The position numbers and the translations under genes were made by a program. The notes under the pieces were generated by a model, which was given only the letters and a program-made list of their open reading frames with translations, was not told the origin of the DNA and made no database searches. Source: Methanothermobacter tenebrarum (GTDB lineage Archaea > Methanobacteriota > Methanobacteria > Methanobacteriales > DSM-23052). From it: 64,000 nucleotides of DNA. The stretch spans positions 310,001 to 374,000 of the forward strand of contig NZ_AP025698.1 in NCBI RefSeq assembly GCF_023167465.1, in the 5' to 3' direction. Positions 1-8,452 of this stretch are shown here, one piece after another (within the stretch, counting starts at the first letter, position 1; every line of letters starts with the position of its first letter).

Positions 1-21
1 TGGGGGTGGGGTGTGTGGCGT

Positions 22-524
22 GCTTTAAAATAGACGTAATCGTATGGAAATGATTCGTGGGAAGAGGAAATCGTACAGGAAAGCCCCGAGGCTTTAAAAT
101 AGACGTAATCGTATGGAAATATTGGTATGGTGTGCGGTAGGATATGCGTCGAAATTGCTTTAAAATAGACGTAATCGTATGGAAATGCTGTTTATAGGAC
201 CAGCCCAGGGTTTCCGCGACGTGCTTTAAAATAGACGTAATCGTATGGAAATATTGTCTGGACGGCCTTTGTGACGCCGTCTTTCATCTCGCTTTAAAAT
301 AGACGTAATCGTATGGAAATTTCATCTACCAACAGGTTGGGGGGATTCCGGAGAAAGCGCTTTAAAATAGACGTAATCGTATGGAAATGCCCCGAGAGAG
401 CTTCTGAGCACTTTCGGAAGCCTATGGCTTTAAAATAGACGTAATCGTATGGAAATCGGGATCGCCTCCCCCCAGAGCCTCAGGCGCCGAAACAGCTTTA
501 AAATAGACGGAATCGTATGGAAAT
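22..524 (+). CRISPR. CRISPR array, 8 repeats and 7 spacers, trailing end
   Basis: A 30-bp direct repeat occurs at 22-51, 91-120, 157-186, 223-252, 291-320, 359-388, 427-456 and 495-524, separated by seven unrelated spacers of 36-39 bp. Repeats begin GCTTTAAAATAGACG and end TCGTATGGAAAT. The first seven are identical; the last has one T to G change at repeat position 16. A degenerate last repeat marks the leader-distal end, so the array should read on the plus strand with its leader and newest spacers beyond the left edge. The terminal GGAAAT resembles the GAAAT 3' end of Cas6-processed type I-B or III repeats; that class assignment is an inference. No cas gene lies in the window. Confidence 0.97.
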
Positions 525-1256
525 AGCGCAACGAGCATCTCCACAGGATCCTCCTGGTCTTAACAATCTTTACTCCGCAGTGGTTAGATTATACCCTCAA
601 TTTCAATTCTGATCAGAATTCTGCAGATCCATCATCAGACCTTAGCAGCCTCCACTTAACATTAAACCCAACTAAGATGAGAACATCACCATAACAAAAA
701 TCAACAACACCACCACAATAATAAGCGTAGATGTCAATCAAGCATGATATAATATCCTGAAGTTCATCCTATTTGTTAGCTTCCTATTCCTAGAAAAGTA
801 CAATCTCAGAAAGATGCTCTAGATAAGAGTGTAAAGAATAGTAGAGCATAGTAGTTTGAAAGTATGTACTTGTGACTATTTCCAAAAAAATAGAGTTTTA
901 TTCACGATTTCCAGTTTTCCTCGTCCTTGAGAGGGTTTGCTAAAAAAAGTTTAGGATGATGCTCAAAAAAACATTTCGAGATATTCGCTTTGATATCTCT
1001 ACTCGTGGTAAACCTTCTTGTGGATGTATAGGAACTTTAGCATTTTGTGACCAAATTAATAGTCTCTGTCGATCACCGATACAGAAAACACATCAAGACG
1101 CGAGGCTCTTTTGTTCATTTCGTGATAATGGTGATGAAAAACTAAATAAGTTATTAGCAATATCAATTTGACAGTATCCCCCACTAGATCGACAAATTTA
1201 TAAGCCTTAAAACCTAATATTAGGTTATTGTTAAGGTCAAAAAAATAAAATCCGCC
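525..1256. other. AT-rich non-coding interval between two CRISPR loci
   Basis: I find no credible gene here. A 71-codon frame at 956-1171 has no clear start context and looks random. The last 70 bases (about 1187-1256) are AT-rich with a TATA-like tract, TTTATAAG, and directly precede the two-repeat mini-array, so they may be its leader and promoter. Confidence 0.6.
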
Positions 1257-1354
1257 GTTAAAATCAGACCAAAATGGGATTGAAATGGTTTCAGTGCTTT
1301 CAGTCTTCTCTTTATCAATGCATGGTTAAAATCAGGACAAAATGGGATTGAAAT
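1257..1354 (+). CRISPR. Two-repeat CRISPR mini-array, second repeat family
   Basis: Two 30-bp repeats, 1257-1286 and 1325-1354, flank one 38-bp spacer (1287-1324). They begin GTTAAAATCAG and end AAAATGGGATTGAAAT and differ at two adjacent positions near the middle (ACC versus GAC). The sequence is unlike the array at 22-524 but matches, from memory, the repeat of Methanothermobacter thermautotrophicus, which ends ATTGAAAT and is processed by Cas6b. Both loci lie on the same strand. This may be a nascent or decayed array; the AT-rich stretch before it resembles a leader. Confidence 0.85.
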
Positions 1355-1417
1355 TGTTTTGAGTGGAAAAATATGATAATAAACGTTCTTATATCTTCAT
1401 CGGTTTAGAGGGTTCTT

Positions 1418-1996
1418 ATGAAGGATATAATTGGCGAAATTAAGAAAGTGCTTGATGAGAAGGATGAATTGAGAGAGGAAGCCCTCAAGATAACGAGGAA
1501 GATAATAAGATTGTGTGGTGAATGTATAAGAGCTATACACAGAAATGAGTTAAATTTGGCTGGTGAAAAGCTTAATAAGGCTGGTAAATTGGTTGAAGAT
1601 CTTGGGAGGATGCTGATGGGGCATCCTGATTTGTATTATGCCGGTTACGTTAAGAGTGCTCATCAGGAATATGTGGAGGCCCTATTATTTTATAATTATG
1701 TGAATGATTTGGAGTTTCCGTTGCCCCAGGAGGTTGGAGTGCCTGAGTCCCAATATTTGCTTGGTTTAGGCGATTTTATAGGGGAGCTTAGGAGATATTT
1801 CCTTGAAAATTTGGTTAAGGGTGATCTAGAAGGGGCTGAAAAGGTTTGTAGGTCGATTAAGGACTTTTATGACGAACTTTCAATATTAGAATATCCTAGG
1901 AGTCTTGTGAACATAAAGCATAAGCAAGATAATGCACGTTATATATTAGAGAGAACCCTTGAAGATCTTATAAGGGCTAAAGGGAAAATAGACTGA
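1418..1996 (+). CDS. Translin-family protein (COG2178-like)
   Basis: A 192-residue, almost entirely helical protein. The C-terminal part reads ILEYPRSLVNIKHKQDNARY followed by ILERTLEDL, matching the conserved end of translin/TRAX proteins, and the family length is right. Eukaryotic translin and TRAX form an octameric nucleic-acid-binding RNase (C3PO); archaeal members form similar shells, but their role in methanogens is not established. The ATG at 1418 follows AGAGGG with a 6-nt gap, and a TATA-like TTATAT lies about 25 bp upstream. The gene starts only 63 bp after the second mini-array repeat, so read-through from that locus is possible. No functional link to CRISPR is shown. Confidence 0.8.
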   Translation: MKDIIGEIKKVLDEKDELREEALKITRKIIRLCGECIRAIHRNELNLAGEKLNKAGKLVEDLGRMLMGHPDLYYAGYVKSAHQEYVEALLFYNYVNDLEFPLPQEVGVPESQYLLGLGDFIGELRRYFLENLVKGDLEGAEKVCRSIKDFYDELSILEYPRSLVNIKHKQDNARYILERTLEDLIRAKGKID

Positions 1997-2655
1997 AAAT
2001 TGTATGATTTGAAGCAGGCTTTGGCAGTATACACCTAGTTTTTTGAGATACATGTGCATGATTTGAGATCCACCCTCTTTTGGGGGGTGAGTATCCTATC
2101 TGGTTTTTATGATCTTTTTTTTGATTATTACAATTCCAATTTATGAGGACCTTCTGGGGATTATTTGGGAAAATTTTCCATTTATGATAATGCGAAGTAT
2201 GTGTGGGGGGTTTGTATTAGTCCAATATGGTGGGGTATTCTAGGTGATGGTCGGGGTAATGATTTTGAGATTAATTAAATTTTTGGAGTTAGGTTGTCTT
2301 TTTTTTGATGTGGGTTTCTTTGGCGGTTTTTTTGTATTGTTTGGTGTTTGCGGGTTTTTTTGGTTGGTGTCGTTTTCTCTGTTTTTTGGAAATTTTTTTG
2401 GTGGATGGTTTTTTGGGCTTATAAGGTTTCCTAATTTTTGCAAATGTTTCAAAATGAACTGATGGGTTTTTTATGATGGATGTATTATAGGAGGGGGTGT
2501 GTTTTTCTGATATGGGGTTGGTGGTTGGAGTCCCATTGACCATTAGAATGAGGGGTTTTCATGTGGCTTATTTTTATTTGAAAAGTTCTAATCGAGTTTT
2601 TTTTCAGGGATTTGAACCGTAATATTTATATATTAGGTTATAGTCTAGTTTTGGT
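1997..2655. other. Intergenic region with a long G+T-rich tract
   Basis: No convincing gene. Between about 2240 and 2480 the plus strand is almost only G and T, with long T runs broken by GG pairs. Open frames there encode low-complexity Phe/Gly/Leu (plus) or Lys/Pro (minus) proteins and are composition artefacts. A TATA-like TTTATATATTA at about 2624-2634 probably serves the surface-protein gene downstream. Confidence 0.6.
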
Positions 2656-2678
2656 TGTCACATGGATTTGATGTGACA
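2656..2678. promoter_or_regulatory. 8-bp inverted repeat at the start of a surface-protein gene
   Basis: TGTCACAT (2656-2663) and its exact reverse complement ATGTGACA (2671-2678) are separated by 7 bases. The palindrome lies about 25-45 bp after a TATA-like box and ends two bases before the GGAGG ribosome-binding site at 2680-2684. It could be an operator overlapping the transcription start, or an mRNA hairpin that masks the ribosome-binding site. Confidence 0.55.
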
Positions 2679-2718
2679 TGGAGGCGGTAAAATTTCGATT
2701 AAAATAAAAAGTGTATGC

Positions 2719-4392
2719 ATGCTCTTTGCATGCATACTACTATTAAACATTGGATTCGTTCATGCAGAGGAAAATGTCACGCAAAACATGCCTCTGACAA
2801 TCCAAGAATATTATCAGACTTCAGGATCTGCAGAGGAAAGCCCTAACATGCCCGAAATCCGGGATCAGGTAACAGATGACAACACCACTAACGATAATCC
2901 TTCAGCGCCCAAAATTGAAACAGATAACAAGAATGAGGGCTCAAATGAATTGCAAGCAGCGGCCGGATCCCCTACCTTGAACAATAAAGAAATTGAAGAT
3001 GCAGCAGTCCGATTGGACAATTTCATCAAAACCAATAACAGACTACCAGTCTATGTTACGGTTGCTGGAGAACAGGTAAGCCCCGCAGAATTTCTCCAAC
3101 TCCTGACAGCATACCTTACCGGCAAAAATCTCGAACTAAAATACGTGGGATTACCAGTTAAATCCACAGGGACGAACCTCAAAGGTTCAATAACCAAGGG
3201 AGATTACATTAGATTGGCAGGGAGGGTATATAATTTTATTGAGTTAAATTCGAGAGCGCCGAATTTCGCAACATTCAATAATCAGATGATCAAATTCGAA
3301 TCTCTAGTATGGCTATTTGCGAGGATCATAAGCTTCAAGAAAGCTAACCAGAGACTACCCAATTATGTGAACCTGGAAAACCTGAACAACATTAAAAGTT
3401 TACCTTTAAGTGACAATCCTACCAATTCTAGTGCCAATTCAACAACGGGCCAAATAGGGGAAGGCGGTGAAGATTCTAGTGGAACAGGTGGCAATTCAAG
3501 TATAAGCATATCAGGGGTTTTATCAGCGGCCAAAAACTTGAAAAGTTTCATTGAAAGTAACAAGAGATTACCAGCATATGTTACAGTCTCTAATCAGAAT
3601 TTAACTGTTGCACAGTTCTTTGAATTAATGTTAAAGGTGATAGTCCAGTTAAATTCTGGTCAGACAAGCCCGCTAACCCCTAGGACGGTCACGGAGGCTC
3701 CGAATCCTTCAGGTTCTGCCACGGGACAAATCACAAAATCGGAATACATACAAGTAATAAATAAGGTTCTAGATTTCATCAAAGCCTATGGTAGGGCTCC
3801 AAATTATGCCACGGCAAACATTGGTAGCATATCATATCCTAACATGGTCTATGCCACCAGTAGGATACTCGCCTTCTACAGTGACAACCAAAGATTACCC
3901 AATTATGTTACTATAACAGACTTTTCTGGTCAAAACAGTGGACTTAGTCAATATCTTGCTGCCACAGCAAACTGTCAAGTGAATGATCCCAGTATCCAGG
4001 CATTGGCCGCTAGGCTGACAGCCGGTCTTACAAGCGCATGGGATAAGGCGAAGGCCGTCTTTAACTGGGTCCGTGACAATATAAGCTACAGCTTCTACTA
4101 TAATACAAGGTATGGTGCTGTTGGAACCCTAAAATATCGGACTGGTAACTGTTGTGACCAGGCGCATCTTGTCGTGGCACTTGCCAGGGCGGCCGGTTTA
4201 CCGGCACGTTATGTGCATGGGATCTGCACATTCTCCAGCGGAACCTACGGGCATGTCTGGGCGCAAATCTACATCAATGGTGTATGGTATAACGCGGATC
4301 CGACAAGTACCAGGAACAGCCTCGGTGTGATAAACAATTGGAACACGGCAACAGCTACTATTAGAGGGGTGTACGCCAGCTTACCCTTCTAA
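2719..4392 (+). CDS. Pseudomurein-binding, transglutaminase-fold cell-wall protein
   Basis: An exported cell-wall protein that probably acts on, or binds, pseudomurein peptide bridges. After a hydrophobic signal segment ending near FVHA come several pseudomurein-binding repeats, recognisable by [IV]TKxxYI...FI...R.PNYATxxIG...RI..F...N.RLPNYV (roughly residues 90-270 and 275-410). The C-terminal domain (about 440-557) carries a transglutaminase-type triad: Cys478 in GNCCDQAH, His512 in GHVW and Asp527 in YNADPTS. It closely resembles the C71 pseudomurein endoisopeptidases PeiP and PeiW of methanogen viruses. The ATG at 2719 has no ribosome-binding site at the right distance and yields a signal peptide without a basic start. 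GGAGG at 2680-2684 instead points to an in-frame ATT at 2692, which would add a Lys-containing n-region. The gene is intact and ends at a T-rich terminator. Confidence 0.88.
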   Translation: MLFACILLLNIGFVHAEENVTQNMPLTIQEYYQTSGSAEESPNMPEIRDQVTDDNTTNDNPSAPKIETDNKNEGSNELQAAAGSPTLNNKEIEDAAVRLDNFIKTNNRLPVYVTVAGEQVSPAEFLQLLTAYLTGKNLELKYVGLPVKSTGTNLKGSITKGDYIRLAGRVYNFIELNSRAPNFATFNNQMIKFESLVWLFARIISFKKANQRLPNYVNLENLNNIKSLPLSDNPTNSSANSTTGQIGEGGEDSSGTGGNSSISISGVLSAAKNLKSFIESNKRLPAYVTVSNQNLTVAQFFELMLKVIVQLNSGQTSPLTPRTVTEAPNPSGSATGQITKSEYIQVINKVLDFIKAYGRAPNYATANIGSISYPNMVYATSRILAFYSDNQRLPNYVTITDFSGQNSGLSQYLAATANCQVNDPSIQALAARLTAGLTSAWDKAKAVFNWVRDNISYSFYYNTRYGAVGTLKYRTGNCCDQAHLVVALARAAGLPARYVHGICTFSSGTYGHVWAQIYINGVWYNADPTSTRNSLGVINNWNTATATIRGVYASLPF

Positions 4393-4407
4393 TATCCCAC
4401 CCCTCCT

Positions 4408-4424
4408 CTTCTTCTTTTTTTTTT
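4408..4424 (+). terminator. T-rich transcription terminator
   Basis: A pyrimidine run ending in 11 T residues starts 16 bp after the stop of the surface-protein gene, typical of archaeal U-tract termination. It touches the stop codon of the convergent acylphosphatase gene. Confidence 0.6.
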
Positions 4425-4705
4425 TAGTAGTGTATCTGGAAGTTTTTGAATTCTCCCTTGTATGGTTCCCATTCTATTTCTAGGTTGGTGACCCTTGCCC
4501 CGGGTGGTCCTACTTTGCAGAACTCTATTACCTTCTCCACGTCATCCTTTTCGCCTTCGAGGACGGCTTCAACTCTACCATCCGGGAGGTTACGCACCCA
4601 ACCTTTCACATTATGGTCCATTGCAACATCCTGGGTTCTATATCTGAAAAAAACACCCTGCACCCTGCCACTGATAAATATATGGGCTCTAACCTTCATA
4701 TCCAC
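4424..4705 (-). CDS. acyP: Acylphosphatase
   Basis: A 93-residue cytoplasmic enzyme that hydrolyses the carboxyl-phosphate bond of acylphosphates. It has the family motifs GRVQGVFFRYRTQD, with the catalytic Arg, and GWVRNLPDGRVEA, with the catalytic Asn, and normal length. The GTG at 4705 follows a G6 run with a 5-base gap; an internal ATG at 4699 is an alternative two codons later. It is convergent with the pseudomurein-binding gene and divergent from the AbrB-like gene. Confidence 0.93.
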   Translation of the reverse strand: MDMKVRAHIFISGRVQGVFFRYRTQDVAMDHNVKGWVRNLPDGRVEAVLEGEKDDVEKVIEFCKVGPPGARVTNLEIEWEPYKGEFKNFQIHY

Positions 4706-4818
4706 CCAAACCCCCCAATATACCTTACCTGTACATATTGAGGGTAAACTATAATATTAATTTTCATAGTATATTTTTCTAGTGGTGAATACCCCAATAT
4801 TGTGGGGGGTGGTTTATT

Positions 4819-5115
4819 TTGGAGATTGGATTGTACGTGACCGGTAAGGTTAGGGAAGATGGAACGATTGCAATCCCTAGGAGTATTAGGGAAACCTTTA
4901 GGATGGAAGAGGGTAAGTATGTGAATTATAAGCTTGTCAGGCATGCTAGGATCCGTGGGGGGACTGTGACGACAAGGAGCATTTCGAGGACTATCTGGGA
5001 GCGTTTAACACCAGAGGGCGCCCTTAAAATCCCGGAGGATCAGCTTGAACTCTATGACATCAGGGAAGGAGATTTCGTAAGCATTTACCTACAGGAGTCT
5101 ACGAGAGAGGGCTGA
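4819..5115 (+). CDS. AbrB/SpoVT-like DNA-binding protein, two swapped-hairpin units
   Basis: A 98-residue protein that starts at TTG 4819 after GGGGGGTGGT. The first half (about 8-42) has the AbrB pattern TGKVREDGTIAIPRSIRETF followed by MEEGKYVNYKLV. The second half (about 65-92) has a similar shorter unit, GALKIPEDQLELYDIREGDF. This suggests a fused pair of AbrB-type hairpins acting as a transcription regulator; the target is unknown. It stands alone between acyP and a small minus-strand frame. Confidence 0.7.
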   Translation: MEIGLYVTGKVREDGTIAIPRSIRETFRMEEGKYVNYKLVRHARIRGGTVTTRSISRTIWERLTPEGALKIPEDQLELYDIREGDFVSIYLQESTREG

Positions 5116-5141
5116 AAAAATAGGCGCACCCCCCTAGCGTT

Positions 5142-5276
5142 CTACTCCGGGGGGTGGCCTTTTGATGATCTTGGCTTCTCGTAGTTGGTCTGCCTATTGT
5201 ATACCAGGGTAGTGGACACACCCGGCTCATAGGCAAGATATACTAGTATATCCTCTATTGTATGCAGGGGACGCAC
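5142..5276 (-). CDS. Possible small protein, 44 residues
   Basis: A short minus-strand frame starts at GTG 5276 after GGTGGAGGG and ends at TAG 5142. It translates as VRPLHTIEDILVYLAYEPGV, then STTLVYNRQTNYEKPRSSKG and HPPE. The strong ribosome-binding site and balanced composition favour a real gene; the frame also stays open upstream, so the start is uncertain. It lies downstream of the zinc-ribbon gene on the same strand. I do not recognise a family. Confidence 0.35.
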   Translation of the reverse strand: MRPLHTIEDILVYLAYEPGVSTTLVYNRQTNYEKPRSSKGHPPE

Positions 5277-5313
5277 CCCCTCCACCTTATGTTCTAGTCT
5301 AGGATGCTGGTGG

Positions 5314-5634
5314 TTAGCTTTTTTGGCGAGTTTTGTATAGTGCGCCGACTATGATGAGTATTCCTATGGTTATCATTATGAATGGGCCTATTATGTATCC
5401 GATGTCTATTTTTAGTATGGCTGATATTCCGATGATGATGAGGAGTGTTCCGAAGATCACACCCACTATCAAACCCCCATGGGGTATCCCGAAGCATTCT
5501 TCCTTGTAACCTTCCTCTGGTTGGCCGAAACACGTGCCCCCCTTTGGTTTCACCATTTGTAGGGGTGTTCCACAGGCTGAGCAGAATTCTGCATCTTCTT
5601 CATTCTTCTTACCACATTTTGGACAATATACCAT
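5314..5634 (-). CDS. Zinc-ribbon membrane protein
   Basis: A 106-residue protein. Residues 4-21 form a zinc ribbon (CPKCGKKNEEDAEFCSACG). Two hydrophobic segments follow (about 52-72 and 76-98) with a short basic tail, KTRQKS. The double Cys-pair plus membrane anchor is common in methanogens, with no assigned function. It lies 7 bp downstream of the DUF2085-like gene on the same strand and may be cotranscribed with it. Confidence 0.7.
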   Translation of the reverse strand: MVYCPKCGKKNEEDAEFCSACGTPLQMVKPKGGTCFGQPEEGYKEECFGIPHGGLIVGVIFGTLLIIIGISAILKIDIGYIIGPFIMITIGILIIVGALYKTRQKS

Positions 5635-5641
5635 TTTTTCA

Positions 5642-6307
5642 TCACTCCATGCATTTTTTTAGATCGCAAAATTTACATATCCTCCTATGTTCTCTTTGAG
5701 ATGATAATATCCTGGTGAAAATCCAAATGGGGATTAATAGTATAAGGTAAACTTCACTGAGTATACTATTTGCCTTTTCAATACCTAAAAGTAACATGAA
5801 GGCTCCCAGGACAAAAAAAGCATTCACAGACAAATTCAAGAAACCTATACGCACCCTAAACAGGCCATTATACACTAGACCGGTTAAAGCTCCTGTAAAA
5901 CCGGCCCAGAAGATTATAGTCCCGTTTTCACAGGGTAGTCTTCCGGTAAGATACCATAATGTCCCAAATATGGCTAATACACCCCCCACGACCAAGCCAC
6001 CGCAACCTGAACAATAGCTCCTATCCGCAAATTGGATTACATGCCCTGAAAAGTTTCCACAAATGGGATGATGCCCCCTAAACTTCACACCACTCTTACC
6101 TTGGCTCTCACCCCGGAATTTTGAAGGGAAAAGCCCGGCCAACACGCCCAAAAGGCAAATTAAGCCAAAAATTGAAAAGATAAGATACCTTTGCTAATGG
6201 GAGTTTACACTAGCCGGGATCCAGAAAACCAGCACAGGTAAAAATAAAAGGCCAATCAGGGAAACACCCATAAAATATGCAAAGATCAGATTTTTAGAGA
6301 CTTTCAA
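5642..6307 (-). pseudogene. DUF2085-like membrane protein with in-frame TAG
   Basis: From a TTG at 6307, overlapping the stop of the upstream radical SAM gene, the frame encodes a first hydrophobic segment (FMGVSLIGLLFLPVLVFWIP), then TAG at 6194-6196 (codon 38), then a second segment and the conserved part. That part has HHPICGNFSGHV and YCSGCGGLVVG, the His/Cys signature of DUF2085, followed by three more membrane segments. If the TAG is a real stop, a shorter product could start at TTG 6151, but I see no ribosome-binding site there. Nothing in the sequence indicates pyrrolysine coding, so nonsense decay or a sequence error is more likely. Function unknown. Confidence 0.6.
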
Positions 6308-7708
6308 AATAGTTCCCCCAGTGCTTGGAGAAGTCCTCTGCCAGCCATATACCTGTAAACTCTCCCCTTCAGCGTGTTTAGGGAGATCAGACCCTTTAGG
6401 CGTCTTTTCATGTTCCTATAGAAGCTCCTGTAACACTCGTATAACTCTTCCCGGACTCCCACCTTGAAAGGTTTTCTGTGGGCATAACAGCATGTATCAT
6501 ATCATAATTAGCCCAATTCGTGTCTTCTATCCACCCATTAACCTTGGCAATATCATAAAGGTCTGTTCCCGGGGATGGTGTTAAGATCATGAAGATTGCA
6601 AGGTCTGGATCTGTCATGTTAGCGAATTCTCGCAACTCCTCCAGGGATTTGTGGGAATCTTTTCTCCCCCTATAATGAATGTTGCCTGGGCAAATATATC
6701 ATTCTCCTTTAAAAGATCCATGGAGATCTTAGCATCAGATGTTCTAATATTCTTATTGAAGTCTTGAAGGGTTGAATCATCATGTCTTTCTAATCCGGCC
6801 ATGATCCAATAATTACCGGCTTTTCTCATCCTAGGCAATATATTCCTGTTTTTGATAATATCATCGCTTCTAGCCTGGACAAACCACATCAGATCATCAA
6901 TGTCCCTTTTTATTAATTCGTCGCATAATCTTTCAATTCTTTTCCCTGAACCCAGGTTATCATCAGTAAACCATAAAAAGTCGGTCCCATATTCGTTGTA
7001 TAGATGCTCTATTTCATCGGCTATACGCTGGGGTGACTTAGCCCTCCAACCCCTCCAATGTTTCCATTGTGAACAGAAACTGCAATGATGGTCACACCCA
7101 CGCGAAGCTTCTATAAGAGCATATCTTCTTTTACCAGCCATCATCTTAAAATGATATTTATGTTCTGCCACGAAATGATAACCTGGGAATGGTAATTCGT
7201 CCAGGTTTTGGATAAGTGGCCTGGGTGGATTATGTACTATTTTACCATAGTATTTGAATGATAAGCCCCTAATTTTTGAAATCGGCCTGTCCCCTTTAAT
7301 GTTCTGGATGAGTTCGTTGAGTGTTTCTTCGCCTTCGCCGCGGATTATGAAGTCAACCTCCGGGTATGATTTGAGGGTTTCATGGGCTGTGGCCGTGAAA
7401 TGTTGACCGCCTAAAACGGTTATTATCTCCGGGTTAACCTTCTTCGCTATTCAACAGTTCTAGGAACTAGATAAGCGTTGCAGGTTGCTAGAGAACTTGG
7501 GATGACCATGTCTGGGGGATGAGTCTATATATTCTTCCACCCCTTTCCAGCCAACCCTTTCAGCCTGACAATCCAAGACCCTTATGCTTATATTCTCATT
7601 TTTAGCTTCGATATAAGCTGCTAATTCTAATATACCCAATGGTGGTGGCTGATATTCGCCCATTAGGAACCATGGATCCTTAGGAGGTTCTATGAATAGA
7701 ACTTTCAT
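6304..7708 (-). pseudogene. B12-binding radical SAM protein, multiply frameshifted
   Basis: The frames join into one protein of about 468 residues. It starts MKVLFIEPPKDPWFLMGEYQ, has a cobalamin-binding-like segment (VNPEIITVLGGQHFTATAH), then the radical SAM cluster motif EASRGCDHHCSFCSQW (C-x3-C-x2-C), and ends YMAGRGLLQALGELF. Four single-base shifts break it: an extra C in a C5 run near 7519, a missing A near 7450, a missing A in a run near 6665 and a missing A near 6475. All are in homopolymers. Relatives are B12-dependent radical SAM enzymes of unknown substrate. The neighbouring trmY is divergent and intact. Confidence 0.75.
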
Positions 7709-7779
7709 GGAAATCTAATCCTATTATGTCAAGGGACTTGGAAATAGTTTTACATCAAAAGGGAACAAACATACAACCT

Positions 7780-8370
7780 ATGAGAGGTTTTCTCGTTATA
7801 GGAAATAAGGCCAGTACTAGTCCCTTTAGCCTGAAGAACATTCCAGGGGCTGGGCGCATGGATATCCTCTGTCGTTGCATTTCACAGGCCATTTTCTTGT
7901 CCCATTCTATAAGAAGATCCGTGGAGGTTTATCTTCTCCTACTTGGCGACCCTAACCCCCCAAGGGTTGTGAAGATTAAAAGTGACGAGGTTAAGAGAAT
8001 GTCACCTGATGAAAGGAGTGTTGCAGGGCTTATAAGAAAAGCTTTAAAATTTAAAGCAGGAGAAAAATGGGTTGAAACAAACTCCGGAATCCTCACCTCA
8101 AAAAAGAACCTTAAAAGATTACTAGAAGAACTCTCCAACTCCTATAAAATATATTATATGAGAGAAGATGGGAAAGATTTAAGGAAATTAACAGATAAAA
8201 TGGAAAACCCACTCTTTATATTGGGCGATCACCTTGGAGTTAAAAAAGAAGATGAAAAACTAATACTCCAATTTGCAAAGGATATCGTCAGAGTCTCAAA
8301 CCGTTCTTTAATGGCCGAACAATGTATAACAATTGCAAATTATGAACTTGACAGAGTCACCAAATATTAA
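7780..8370 (+). CDS. trmY: tRNA (pseudouridine-54 N1)-methyltransferase TrmY
   Basis: A SPOUT methyltransferase that makes m1-pseudouridine at position 54 of archaeal tRNA. Family motifs are clear: KNIPGAGRMDILCRC, GDPNPPRVVKI, DERSVAGLIRKAL and NPLFILGDHLG, the last being part of the knotted SAM site. It ends with AEQCITIANYELDR, matching the M. jannaschii enzyme as I recall it. I place the start at ATG 7780 (MRGFLVIGNKAST) because homologues begin there and it leaves room for a promoter; an ATG at 7726 adds 18 unconserved residues and lies only 18 bp from the divergent gene. Confidence 0.92.
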   Translation: MRGFLVIGNKASTSPFSLKNIPGAGRMDILCRCISQAIFLSHSIRRSVEVYLLLLGDPNPPRVVKIKSDEVKRMSPDERSVAGLIRKALKFKAGEKWVETNSGILTSKKNLKRLLEELSNSYKIYYMREDGKDLRKLTDKMENPLFILGDHLGVKKEDEKLILQFAKDIVRVSNRSLMAEQCITIANYELDRVTKY

Positions 8371-8452
8371 ACCCCCAATAGAAACATGCCACCAATAATA
8401 AAATTTGGGGGAGTATACCCCCACCTGTCAGATGGGGGGCTCCCCGCCAAGT

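Noticed and set aside
956..1171. 71-codon plus-strand frame after the CRISPR array
   Set aside because: No ribosome-binding site, random-looking composition and no recognisable motif.
2240..2543. Overlapping low-complexity frames (Phe/Gly-rich plus, Lys/Pro-rich minus)
   Set aside because: They are products of the G+T-rich tract and not protein-like.
4446..4754. Frame antisense to acylphosphatase
   Set aside because: Shadow of a clear family match on the other strand.
6194..6196. TAG as a pyrrolysine codon
   Set aside because: Members of this order are not known to have the pyl system and no pylT-like gene is in the window.
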